Assembly (NCBI GenBank): GCA_964577115.1
Contig: CAZNXJ010000048.1
Location: 1 to 23,668, forward strand
From: CAZNXJ01 sp964577115
GTDB lineage: Bacteria; Planctomycetota; Planctomycetia; Pirellulales; Pirellulaceae
Length of the DNA stretch: 23,668 nt
Direction: 5' to 3'
Shown: piece after piece, positions 7,333-14,839 of the stretch
Numbering within the stretch: position 1 is the stretch's first letter
Layout: the number at the start of each line of letters is the position of its first letter
Made by a program: the position numbers and the translations under genes
The notes under the pieces: generated by a model
Databases searched by the model: none
The model's input: only the letters and a program-made list of their open reading frames with translations
What the model was told of the DNA's origin: nothing

Positions 7333-7785
7333 ATGAAACGTAAAGAGTTTATCGACCGCATGCGCGAAGTGCTGCTGCGGCGACGCGAAAAACTACTCAG
7401 CGCGCTCGATCGCGATCTGGGTGAACTAACTTCGATCGAGGCACATCTCGTGGGCGACTCGGGTGACGCGGCCCTCGATGCCGCTCGCGATTCCATCTAC
7501 TCGCAGCTGGCTTCTGCGGGCAGTCGCGAACTGCGCGAGATCAACGACGCCCTGGACCGCATGCGCCGTGGCGACTACGGCAAGTGCGAGAACTGCGGAG
7601 GTGACATCCCCACCGCGCGCTTGCAGGCGCTTCCCTTTGCCGCCATGTGCGTAAAATGCCAGCGGGAAGCGGAACTGGAACGAGCGGCAGCGCAGTCGAT
7701 GGGGGAGTATCCGAGTGACGACATGATCCAGGACGCGGAGGAGCCTCGTAAATCATTCGGCACGATGGAATATGAAGAGGCCTAG
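7333..7785 (+). CDS. DksA/TraR family zinc-finger RNA polymerase regulator
   Basis: A 150-residue protein, almost the length of E. coli DksA (151). It has an N-terminal charged helical hairpin (about 1-80) and a C4 zinc finger, C85-x2-C88-x17-C106-x2-C109 (YGKCENCG ... MCVKCQ). DksA family members reach the polymerase active site through the secondary channel by the coiled-coil tip, whose DxxDxA motif is needed for activity. Here the tip region shows D42-S-G-D45-A-A47, an exact match, so true RNA polymerase activity is plausible rather than only a fold likeness. The start is ATG at 7333 with a strong Shine-Dalgarno site. A stem of 9 bp follows the stop codon, and a good intrinsic terminator lies 135 bases downstream. 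Whether it responds to ppGpp is not visible. Confidence 0.93.
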   Translation: MKRKEFIDRMREVLLRRREKLLSALDRDLGELTSIEAHLVGDSGDAALDAARDSIYSQLASAGSRELREINDALDRMRRGDYGKCENCGGDIPTARLQALPFAAMCVKCQREAELERAAAQSMGEYPSDDMIQDAEEPRKSFGTMEYEEA

Positions 7786-7790
7786 AACGC

Positions 7791-7813
7791 GCCCGGCGCA
7801 GGAGGCGCTGGGC
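7791..7813 (+). other. GC-rich hairpin right after the DksA-like gene
   Basis: GCCCGGCGC and GCGCTGGGC form a 9-bp stem (one G-U pair) with a 5-base loop, starting 5 bases past the stop codon. No T-run follows, so it probably protects the 3' end or causes pausing, with termination at 7920-7954. Confidence 0.4.
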
Positions 7814-7919
7814 TCTGGCTTGTGTGCACCCCGTGGGGCGAACGCCTCCGATTGGGTGTTCGGAGACGGCGAATCAGAACATCAACATTCCCGACCCGCC
7901 GCGGGTCGTTTACCATAAA

Positions 7920-7954
7920 GCCTGGGAGCGCTCACGTGCTCTCAGGCGTTTTTT
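7920..7954 (+). terminator. Rho-independent terminator
   Basis: GCCTGGGAGC (7920-7929) pairs with GCTCTCAGGC (7938-7947) over 10 positions with one G-U pair and an 8-base loop. It is followed by G and six T (7949-7954). This is the clearest intrinsic terminator in the window. It ends the DksA-like transcript and shows that the next gene cannot start at the far upstream codons of its open frame. A further small hairpin (7892-7908) lies just before it. Confidence 0.75.
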
Positions 7955-8024
7955 ATCAATAGACCGAATTGAACCGAGTTGGCCTCATTCGAGCCCTGGT
8001 GGTTGGAGGACGAGCCTGGTAGCT

Positions 8025-8030
8025 CGGAGG
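8025..8030 (+). promoter_or_regulatory. Shine-Dalgarno site choosing the VTT gene start
   Basis: CGGAGG lies 9 bases before GTG at 8040 and only 3 before an in-frame GTG at 8034. The spacing favours 8040. Confidence 0.5.
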
Positions 8031-8039
8031 CGCGTGGCG

Positions 8040-8738
8040 GTGGCATTGCTTGTCCGATATCAACGAATCTGGTTCGCCCTGGCGCTGATCTGCGCGGCCG
8101 CCGTTATCCTTTTCGCTTCGCGCGACATGCTCTCGACCAGCATGCTGATCGGGCATGAACAGCATCTACGCGACACCGTCGCGTCGCATCCTGTCCGGAC
8201 GGTCATCATCGGTTTTCTGATCTTCACCATCCTGTCGCTCATTCCTGGACTCACCGGAAAGGCGACAATTGTTGGCTGGATCTTCGGCTTCTGGAGCGGT
8301 CTGGTGATCGTTCACTTTGGCCTCCTGATCGCCGGGCTGCTCGAGTTCTGGTTCACGCGGTACTACTTTCACGAGTACATCGAATCGCGGTTCGGCCTCC
8401 ACCTGCTGCGACTCAACTCGGCGCTCAAACGCGACGGCACGTACTACCTGTTCATGCTGCGGATGGCGCACATGCCGTACACGTTTACGAACTACGCGAT
8501 GGGGGCGACGAAAATCCGCACCTCTGCGTTCGTACTGGCCACCGCCACCGGGATGCTGCCGAGCAACGCGCTGTTCGTCTATGCCGGCTCGCGCGTCCCG
8601 ACGCTCGAAGAGATCGTGATCCACGGGCCGCAGAGCATCTTCAGCCCAGGCCTCATCGTGTCCCTGCTGCTGCTCGCCACAACGCCGCTCATCGGCCGCC
8701 TACTCCGGCGCACACCCGAGGACAAGAAGGAAGAATGA
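8040..8738 (+). CDS. TVP38/TMEM64 (VTT domain) membrane protein
   Basis: A 232-residue integral membrane protein of the VTT/SNARE-associated family (DedA-related, PF09335 type). Hydrophobic segments lie at about 10-27, 54-72, 78-103, 162-184 and 204-222. The diagnostic region at 135-184 has the family order: LFMLRMAHMPYTFTNYAMG, then LATATGMLPSNALFVYAGS, matching the typical LR..P..P....NY..G......Y...S..G..P pattern. Family members are linked to phospholipid scrambling or flipping and membrane homeostasis, but a specific role cannot be assigned. The frame opens at 7824, but that extension contains an intrinsic terminator and no conserved sequence, so GTG at 8040 with CGGAGG upstream is preferred. 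It converges on a phosphatidyltransferase gene. Confidence 0.88.
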   Translation: MALLVRYQRIWFALALICAAAVILFASRDMLSTSMLIGHEQHLRDTVASHPVRTVIIGFLIFTILSLIPGLTGKATIVGWIFGFWSGLVIVHFGLLIAGLLEFWFTRYYFHEYIESRFGLHLLRLNSALKRDGTYYLFMLRMAHMPYTFTNYAMGATKIRTSAFVLATATGMLPSNALFVYAGSRVPTLEEIVIHGPQSIFSPGLIVSLLLLATTPLIGRLLRRTPEDKKEE

Positions 8739-8745
8739 AGGTGGA

Positions 8746-8779
8746 CGAGGCGGGAAGGAGGGCCGCTTCGCCTCGTTTT
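8746..8779 (+). terminator. Probable terminator after the VTT gene
   Basis: CGAGGCG (8746-8752) pairs with CGCCTCG (8769-8775), extended by AAG/CTT past a two-base bulge, and is followed by TTTT. It begins 7 bases after the VTT stop codon, in the 65-bp convergent gap before the phosphatidyltransferase stop. Confidence 0.5.
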
Positions 8780-8803
8780 GCGTGCCGAGAAAAGCGCACG
8801 TCG

Positions 8804-9472
8804 TCAGGCGGTGTTCTGGGGTGGTGGGGAGTGGGCCGAGCGTGCTCGCCAGGCATGCAGTAGCGATGGGAGGTCGGCCGTCCACGCGGGCAGGACGAAC
8901 GTCATGAGCGTCGTCTCGAGGTTGGTTACCGTCACTCCAAGCATCGCCAGCCGGATCGGCCAGGCGCTGTACGGGGTGAACGCAAACAGCGAGACGATCG
9001 CGATCCCCATGAGCAGCCACGACGTTTTCGCCGACCGCGTATGGTAGCTCGGCAGCCGCCGGAACTTCAGCAGCCCGGCGGTGATCGATAGCGCATAGGT
9101 CGCCAGCGCCGCGCCGATCCACCACGCCTCGCGGCGGAGCACCTCGTACTTCATCCAATAGGCGGCGAACAGCACCGAGGCATACATTGTCGCGTCGGCG
9201 ACGCTATCGAGCCGCGCGCCGAACACGGTGCGCTGGTTCAAAAGAATCGCCAGCTTGCCGTCCACGAAGTCGGTTGCCATAAGCACGACGAGCAGCAGTA
9301 GATAGGCCGTGGACCACTGCTGGTACGCGACGCCGAAAGCGGCCAGCGAGCCGACCAACCGGATGGCGGCCAGCGTGTTTGGCACATTGAGCAAATTCTT
9401 GCCGCCGTCTTCTTCGAGGCGCAGGACCTGACGAGCGATGTAGGCGGGAGATTTTTTCCGGCGCGCGCTCAA
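8804..9472 (-). CDS. CDP-alcohol phosphatidyltransferase (PgsA-like)
   Basis: A 222-residue membrane enzyme that would swap CMP of a CDP-lipid for an alcohol such as glycerol 3-phosphate. The N-terminal NLLNVPNTLAAIR resembles the PgsA opening. The CDP-alcohol motif D-x2-D-G-x2-A-R-x8-G-x3-D-x3-D is present as D68, D71, G72, A75, G85, D89 and D93, but the normally conserved Arg is I76. The four metal-binding Asp are intact. Hydrophobic segments at about 34-50, 56-70, 92-108, 115-133, 148-166 and 170-190 fit the six-helix family fold. The start is TTG at 9472, whose TTGA overlaps the CdsA stop by 4 bases, suggesting translational coupling. Pairing with CdsA supports phospholipid synthesis; the alcohol acceptor is uncertain. 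Confidence 0.86.
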   Translation of the reverse strand: MSARRKKSPAYIARQVLRLEEDGGKNLLNVPNTLAAIRLVGSLAAFGVAYQQWSTAYLLLLVVLMATDFVDGKLAILLNQRTVFGARLDSVADATMYASVLFAAYWMKYEVLRREAWWIGAALATYALSITAGLLKFRRLPSYHTRSAKTSWLLMGIAIVSLFAFTPYSAWPIRLAMLGVTVTNLETTLMTFVLPAWTADLPSLLHAWRARSAHSPPPQNTA

Positions 9473-10449
9473 AACTCGCCTCCGAACAGGAACCGCACGT
9501 AATAGTAGAAAAGGGGCGCGGTGAACAGGAGGCTGTCAACTCGGTCCAGGATGCCTCCTTGCCCAGGCAGCAGGCTGCCGCAGTCCTTCACGCCGACGTC
9601 ACGCTTGACGGCCGAGATCGTTAAGTCGCCAAAGAACCCGCCGATCGCAATTATCAGGCCGGCCACCAGCGGCCACAGAAGCGGAACCTGTACGTTCCGC
9701 CACGGCAAAGCGGTCTGCGAGGGATCGGCGAGCGGCGTGAGTAGCGGGGCCAGCAGCACGGCCACGACGAGCGTCGTCGCCATACCCATGAGCAGACCTT
9801 CCCACGTCTTGTTCGGCGAGATGTGCGGGGCCACTCGGTGGCGCCCGATCTGCCGACCCCAGAGCGCCTGCGCGATATCGTTCAGCTCCGTTAGGATGAC
9901 CAGGTAGAGAAACCAGCCCGAGGCGCCGGCGACCGGGTTCGATGTCGCCGAGAACAAGAACAGCATTGCGGCGTGTGAAAGGCTGTAGCCCACCAGCATC
10001 ACGCCGAAGAGCAGTGTTCCTACATCATGAACAAAGCCCGATATTTCTCCCGTCAGTACGACGCGCGTCGGTAGCAGCAGGAACACGAAGATCGGGAGAA
10101 AGACGGCCGACCAGAGCGGCCAGTCGAGCGCGATAAACACGTAGTGCAGTGTGATCGCGCCGAAGGTGAACAGGTCCGCCTTGTGCTGCCGGCGAATGCC
10201 ACGCGTAATGCCCAGATATTCGGTCAGTCCGATCAGGCTGAACGCGGCAAAGAGCACGGCGGCTGCCGGTCGGCCGAAATAGGAAACCGCGGCGACGAGC
10301 AGCGCGAGGATCCACCAGACGAGGAGACTGCCGAGATACGTGCGGCGCTTTTCGGCGGGTGTGCTGCCCAGCAGGCTCAGTCGTACGATCGATCCGACTA
10401 ACAGAGCGGCGAACAGCGCGGCCAGTGCCCACCAGATGTTGATTGGCAT
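9469..10449 (-). CDS. cdsA: Phosphatidate cytidylyltransferase (CDP-diacylglycerol synthase)
   Basis: A 326-residue polytopic inner-membrane enzyme that makes CDP-diacylglycerol from phosphatidate and CTP. The family signature lies at 279-305 (S-A-V-KR-x4-KD ... LPGQGG-x2-DR-x-D), with the usual PGHGG His replaced by Q297. The other block, TELNDIAQALWGRQIG followed by SPNKTWEG (211-218), is intact. Roughly eight hydrophobic segments run from 6 to 275. ATG at 10449 starts directly with the first membrane helix (MPINIWWALAAL) and lies 12 bases past the GGDEF gene's stop codon, so the two are probably cotranscribed. The stop codon overlaps the phosphatidyltransferase start. No Shine-Dalgarno site is seen. 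Confidence 0.94.
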   Translation of the reverse strand: MPINIWWALAALFAALLVGSIVRLSLLGSTPAEKRRTYLGSLLVWWILALLVAAVSYFGRPAAAVLFAAFSLIGLTEYLGITRGIRRQHKADLFTFGAITLHYVFIALDWPLWSAVFLPIFVFLLLPTRVVLTGEISGFVHDVGTLLFGVMLVGYSLSHAAMLFLFSATSNPVAGASGWFLYLVILTELNDIAQALWGRQIGRHRVAPHISPNKTWEGLLMGMATTLVVAVLLAPLLTPLADPSQTALPWRNVQVPLLWPLVAGLIIAIGGFFGDLTISAVKRDVGVKDCGSLLPGQGGILDRVDSLLFTAPLFYYYVRFLFGGEF

Positions 10450-10461
10450 GTGTTCGATGCG

Positions 10462-12063
10462 TCAATCGCTGCGAGCCCACTGATCGCTGCCGAGAGCCAC
10501 GGCCCACTGGCCAGTATGTAAAAACGTCCGCTGCCCTCCGCACTGGCGCGCCGATGCCATCGCTTCGTTCGCTCGTTCGATCAACCGCACGATGTCATCG
10601 CCTTCCTGTACTTCGGCCAGCCCGAGACTGATCGTAAGCGGAATTCGCTTTTCGTTCCACATGACCGTGCAATCGCGAACGAAATGATGGAGCCGGCGCG
10701 CGACCTGGCCGGCATCGGCCAGAGCGATCCGCGGCAGCAGGATGCCGAACGTATGATCGGAATACTTGCCGACGACATCCATTTCGCGGACAGCGGCGAC
10801 CAACTGCCGGCCGACCGTATTTTGTACCAGCTCACGCAGCCTCGCCTCGACCTCGCCGTCTTCCTTCCAATCGTCGATCCGCGCGATGGCGACCGTTAGC
10901 CGTCCACCGCCTCGTTTCCATTCGGCCAGCCGGCTGCGCACCGCGTGGCAGAACGCGGATCGGTCGCAGACGGCGGTGAACGGTTCGGCGTTCGACGGTT
11001 CGAGCGCCGAGCGATCGGGGGCTGGCCGAGGACGGGCGACCCGCGGACGCCGGATCTCCTCCACCGGTGCGGCCGGCTCGACGGTTTCAGTCGCAGCAAA
11101 TTCAGGCTGTACCGCGGCGGGAGCTGGCAGAGCCGGCGACACGGCCTCGGCGGGCGGCAGCGAGGTAAGGAGCGAATTGGCCGGGCGAATTTCGCGACCG
11201 TCGTGATAATGAGTGACGTTTCGGCCGGCCGTCTTTGAAGCGTACAGCGATTCGTCTGCGCGGCGCAGCAGCATAGCGACCTGTTCGCTGGAACGCAGCT
11301 CCGCGACGCCCGCACTGACGGTGATTTGGTAGTCGCTTCCTTCGTAACGGATCGTCATGTTCTCGATCGCCATCCGCGCACGTTCCGCCACGGCCACGGC
11401 GGAAACGGTTGGCGTGTTCGGCAGCACGACGGCGAATTCCTCACCGCCGTAGCGAGACACCATGTCCATGTTCCGCACCGTTTGCCGCAGGGCACTCGCG
11501 ACCGCTCGCAGGACCGCGTCGCCGGCCAGATGGCCATGCTGATCGTTGAACTGCTTGAAGTGGTCGACATCGATGAACAGGACCGACAGCGGCCGCTGCG
11601 TCCTTTCATGCTCGGCAAACCGCCGAGCCAGCTCCTCATTGAACGCGCGCCGATTCGCCAGGTTCGTCAAACTATCGGTGCTGGCCTCCGTGGCCATCGC
11701 CTGAAGCTCGCGCGCCTGCTGTTCGAGCTTCGTTTCGGCTTCGAGCAGCCGCTGCTGCGTTTCGTCGTTCACTTGGATCAGTCGCGCGACGACCTCGGCG
11801 ACAGCTTTCGCTTCGCCCAGGTCGATCGATCGCAGCTCTTCGCTCAACTGCGTGATCGTTCGCTTATGGGATCGCAGGTCCGAGACCATCACGGTGGCCA
11901 GGCGATTGAAGCCGACCAGCACCTCACGCACGCGCTCGGCTTCGCCCTCGAGCCGCACCTTGGCGTGGTTCACGCCGACGACGCGACAGGCATACCACCC
12001 GGAGAACACCCCAAGCGCAGCAGCCAAGGGCAAGGCGACGCTATCAATGATGCCGATATACAT
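10462..12063 (-). CDS. Membrane diguanylate cyclase with second, degenerate GGDEF domain
   Basis: A 533-residue protein with one N-terminal membrane helix (about 4-29), a coiled-coil linker (35-125), an active-looking GGDEF domain (about 126-290), a Pro/Ala-rich linker (300-360) and a second GGDEF-like domain (about 362-525). Domain 1 has DSLTNLANRRAF, the catalytic GGEEF at 206-210 and an I-site R197-x2-D200 five residues upstream, so it should make c-di-GMP and be product-inhibited. In domain 2 the signature is SDHTF (435-439), which should abolish cyclase activity. R426-x2-D429 keeps the I-site spacing, so the domain may bind c-di-GMP as a sensor. ATG at 12063 is chosen over a TTG at 12099 because it directly precedes the membrane helix. 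It lies between a phosphorelay kinase and cdsA in a tight gene run. Confidence 0.92.
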   Translation of the reverse strand: MYIGIIDSVALPLAAALGVFSGWYACRVVGVNHAKVRLEGEAERVREVLVGFNRLATVMVSDLRSHKRTITQLSEELRSIDLGEAKAVAEVVARLIQVNDETQQRLLEAETKLEQQARELQAMATEASTDSLTNLANRRAFNEELARRFAEHERTQRPLSVLFIDVDHFKQFNDQHGHLAGDAVLRAVASALRQTVRNMDMVSRYGGEEFAVVLPNTPTVSAVAVAERARMAIENMTIRYEGSDYQITVSAGVAELRSSEQVAMLLRRADESLYASKTAGRNVTHYHDGREIRPANSLLTSLPPAEAVSPALPAPAAVQPEFAATETVEPAAPVEEIRRPRVARPRPAPDRSALEPSNAEPFTAVCDRSAFCHAVRSRLAEWKRGGGRLTVAIARIDDWKEDGEVEARLRELVQNTVGRQLVAAVREMDVVGKYSDHTFGILLPRIALADAGQVARRLHHFVRDCTVMWNEKRIPLTISLGLAEVQEGDDIVRLIERANEAMASARQCGGQRTFLHTGQWAVALGSDQWARSD

Positions 12064-12117
12064 GGTCCTGACCCTTGGGCAGCACTGGGTGTAAGACAAT
12101 TCGACTTTATTTGGGAC

Positions 12118-14730
12118 TCACCGGCCCGCACTCCGTTCACGCGATTTATCAAGGAACTCTTCCAAACGAGTCCACTCGCCACGCACGGCGGCCAAATACT
12201 GCCGCTCGCCGTCGCGATTCTGTTGTCGTGCGGCCTGTTCCAGGTCTTGAGCCGCACTGCGTAGCGGTTCGGCCGAGATGTTCGCCGCCAATCCTTTGAG
12301 CGTGTGCGCAATGTGCACCAGCTGATCGTCGTCGCCACTCTCGAGCACTTCGTCGAGCTTCACCAGTTCGCTAGGAATCTGTTCGCGGAACTCTTCGAGT
12401 AGCTGTGAGGCAAATTCCACATCGCCCATGCAGCGTTCGACGAACGAGTCGTAGTCCAGTGGCAATGTCTCGCTGCGCGCCGCCTTGCGCGGGCTCGGCA
12501 GCGCCTCGTCGGCGTCCTGCGGCGTGGCTTGCTGATCGTCGTGCATCACCTCCTTGAGGTACCGTTCAATTGTTTCGAGCAGTTGTTCGGGGCGAAGAGG
12601 CTTGCTCAGGTAGTCCGTCATGCCGGCTTCCAGGCAGCGTGCTCGGTCGCCTTCTAACGCGTTGGCCGTCAGCGCGATGATCGGTAGCTCTTTGTTGCGC
12701 GACGTGCGGCCGCCGCTTGCGCGGATCACTCGAGTTGCTTCGAGCCCATCCATTTCGGGCATCTGGCAATCCATGAGAACAAGGTCGTACGCGCCGTCAC
12801 GTACGGCTTCGACCGCTTGTCGGCCGTTCGAGACGACGTCGAACGAGTACCCAAAGCAGCTGAGTATCTGGCCCGCAACTTTCTGGTTGACCGCGTTGTC
12901 TTCGGCCAGCAGAATCCGAGCGCGGTCGTAACGTGTGCGAGGCACGGGGAGCTTGCCGGTAGATCCGTGCGGACGTACCGCGGACGGACGCGCGTCGGTC
13001 TCGCTGTTCTCATTCAGATGAATCAAAACATTGAACAGCTCGGACGGAACGATCGGCTTGTTGACGATACCCGCCAGTCCGCTCGCTTCGAGATCCGTGA
13101 TGCCGCCGGGTTCGCCGAGCGGCAGCAGCACGACGATGGGCAGGCGATCGAGGCCGAACTGCGATTTGTGCTGGACGAACTGGTCGAGCTCGACGGTCAT
13201 GCACGCTCGATCCAGCAACATGGCGGCCACCGGGTCCCCTTTCTGTGCCGATTCACGCACCGCCTCGGCAGCGGATTCGAGCGTGGTTGTGGAGATGACC
13301 TGGAGGCCCCATGCGCAGAGCTGCCGTTCGAGCACCTCACGGACTTTGGCATTGTCTTCGACCAGCACGATCCGGCGGTTGCGGAAGTCGGCAGGAATGA
13401 GACTTTTCCGCGTGACATCAACACGCTGAAAGGGGACGGTGAACCAGAACCGCGAGCCTTTGCCTTCCTCGCTTTCAAAGCCGATCTCGCCGCCCATGAG
13501 CGTGCAGAGCTGCCGCGAGATGGCAAGGCCGAGACCCGTGCCGCCGTACTTGCGGGTCGTGGAGGCGTCGCCTTGCGAGAACGACGAAAACAGCCGCTCG
13601 TGACGGTCTGCTGGGATGCCGATCCCCGTGTCCGTGACGCTGAAATGCAGCCACACGTCGCGCTCATCGTCGCGCTCGACCGAAATCTCGACGATTACCT
13701 CGCCACGGTCCGTGAACTTCACCGCGTTTGTCGTAAGGTTTGTCAGAATTTGCCGCATCCGTGCGGGATCGCCGCGCAGTTCAAGCAGCGCCTGAGGATC
13801 GATGAAGCAGGCCAGCTCGATGCCTTTTTCCTGGCAGCGCCGAGCGGCCACGGTAATCACGGCTTCAATTTCGCGATGCAGCGTGAACACGGTATTCTCC
13901 AGTTCCAGCTTGCCGGATTCGATGCGTGAGAAGTCCAGAATATCGTTGATCAGTTCGAGCAGCATCTCGCCGGACGTCTTCGCCGTGCGAACGTACTTTT
14001 CTTGCTGTGCATCGAGGCTCGTGTAGAGCAACATGTCGGTCATCGCAATGACACCGTTCAGCGGCGTGCGTAGTTCGTGCGACATGTTGGCCAGAAATTG
14101 CCCCTTGGCCTGCGCGGCGCTTTCGGCTTGTGCGCGCGCCAGTTCAAGTTGCTGGTAGGCTGCCCGCAGCTCCTTCTGCGCCAGCGTCAGTTCCTTCACC
14201 TGCCGTTCGAGCTTCGCCCGGTACTGCCGGCTCGCCTGAGCCAACTCGACCTTATCAGCGATCGACTCGACGAGTTGCAGGACCTCGATCGGATCGAACG
14301 GCTTTTTGAGGATCAACAGATTATTCGAGGTGGCCAGCTCGCGGCGGATGTCCTCCCAGTCGTAATCCGAGTAGGCGGTGCAGAGTATGCAGTGGAGATC
14401 CGGCAGCTCTTCCCAAAGTCGTTTAATTGTCTGTACGCCATCGATGCCCGGCGGCATGCGGACGTCGACGAAAGCCATGACGTGCGGCTGCCCTTCGCGC
14501 GCCGCCTGGAGAGCCAGCTCGATGCCGTCGGAGCCCTGGTAGGCTGAATCGAGCACGATCTGATAGTTCTGCAAGTCGGTCTTCGGACGCGGCCTCTCTT
14601 CGTCGAAGAAGTCAGCCTGCAAGTCCCGCAGCTCATCCCGGTGGGCGTTGGCGGCATGCGCAAACACCTTTTGGAAATCCGCGTGGATGTCTTTGTTGTC
14701 GTCGATGACCAGGATTCGCAGCGTTTTCAT
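12118..14730 (-). CDS. Hybrid histidine kinase REC-HisKA-HATPase-REC-REC-HPt
   Basis: An 870-residue soluble phosphorelay protein. In order: N-terminal receiver (about 4-160; acceptor D89 in FVDVRMP; K142/K143), coiled coil (163-208), HisKA with H218 (MSHELRTPLNG), HATPase (N-box N331/N335, DTGIG 367-371, GGTGLGL 396-402), receiver 2 (about 452-572; E458-D459, D507, K558), receiver 3 (about 604-725; D654 in LMDCQMPEMDG, K710) and HPt (about 758-860; H809 in HIAHTLKG). Receiver 1 has about 35 extra residues between the acidic pair and the acceptor Asp. Receiver 2 lacks the MP after its Asp and may be a degenerate domain. With no sensor domain or membrane helix, input probably comes through receiver 1. 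ATG at 14730 is preferred to GTG at 14757. It lies 54 bases before the GGDEF gene. Confidence 0.93.
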   Translation of the reverse strand: MKTLRILVIDDNKDIHADFQKVFAHAANAHRDELRDLQADFFDEERPRPKTDLQNYQIVLDSAYQGSDGIELALQAAREGQPHVMAFVDVRMPPGIDGVQTIKRLWEELPDLHCILCTAYSDYDWEDIRRELATSNNLLILKKPFDPIEVLQLVESIADKVELAQASRQYRAKLERQVKELTLAQKELRAAYQQLELARAQAESAAQAKGQFLANMSHELRTPLNGVIAMTDMLLYTSLDAQQEKYVRTAKTSGEMLLELINDILDFSRIESGKLELENTVFTLHREIEAVITVAARRCQEKGIELACFIDPQALLELRGDPARMRQILTNLTTNAVKFTDRGEVIVEISVERDDERDVWLHFSVTDTGIGIPADRHERLFSSFSQGDASTTRKYGGTGLGLAISRQLCTLMGGEIGFESEEGKGSRFWFTVPFQRVDVTRKSLIPADFRNRRIVLVEDNAKVREVLERQLCAWGLQVISTTTLESAAEAVRESAQKGDPVAAMLLDRACMTVELDQFVQHKSQFGLDRLPIVVLLPLGEPGGITDLEASGLAGIVNKPIVPSELFNVLIHLNENSETDARPSAVRPHGSTGKLPVPRTRYDRARILLAEDNAVNQKVAGQILSCFGYSFDVVSNGRQAVEAVRDGAYDLVLMDCQMPEMDGLEATRVIRASGGRTSRNKELPIIALTANALEGDRARCLEAGMTDYLSKPLRPEQLLETIERYLKEVMHDDQQATPQDADEALPSPRKAARSETLPLDYDSFVERCMGDVEFASQLLEEFREQIPSELVKLDEVLESGDDDQLVHIAHTLKGLAANISAEPLRSAAQDLEQAARQQNRDGERQYLAAVRGEWTRLEEFLDKSRERSAGR

Positions 14731-14839
14731 TTGGGTTGCTTTGCTTTCTTTCGTCACGCCCGAAGCGCCGTTGCGCTAATCCCGTTTACAACACCGCTTT
14801 CTCGGTCTGCTATTGCACGTGTCGGTGACCAACGTGCCG

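Noticed and set aside
7824..8039. N-terminal extension of the VTT protein
   Set aside because: It contains a strong intrinsic terminator (7920-7954), is not hydrophobic or conserved in character, and a Shine-Dalgarno site favours the start at 8040.
12817..13929. Long open frame (370 codons) on plus, opposite the hybrid kinase
   Set aside because: It is fully antisense to a gene with unmistakable domains. High GC and codon bias leave long open shadow frames, and the translation shows no domain or natural composition.
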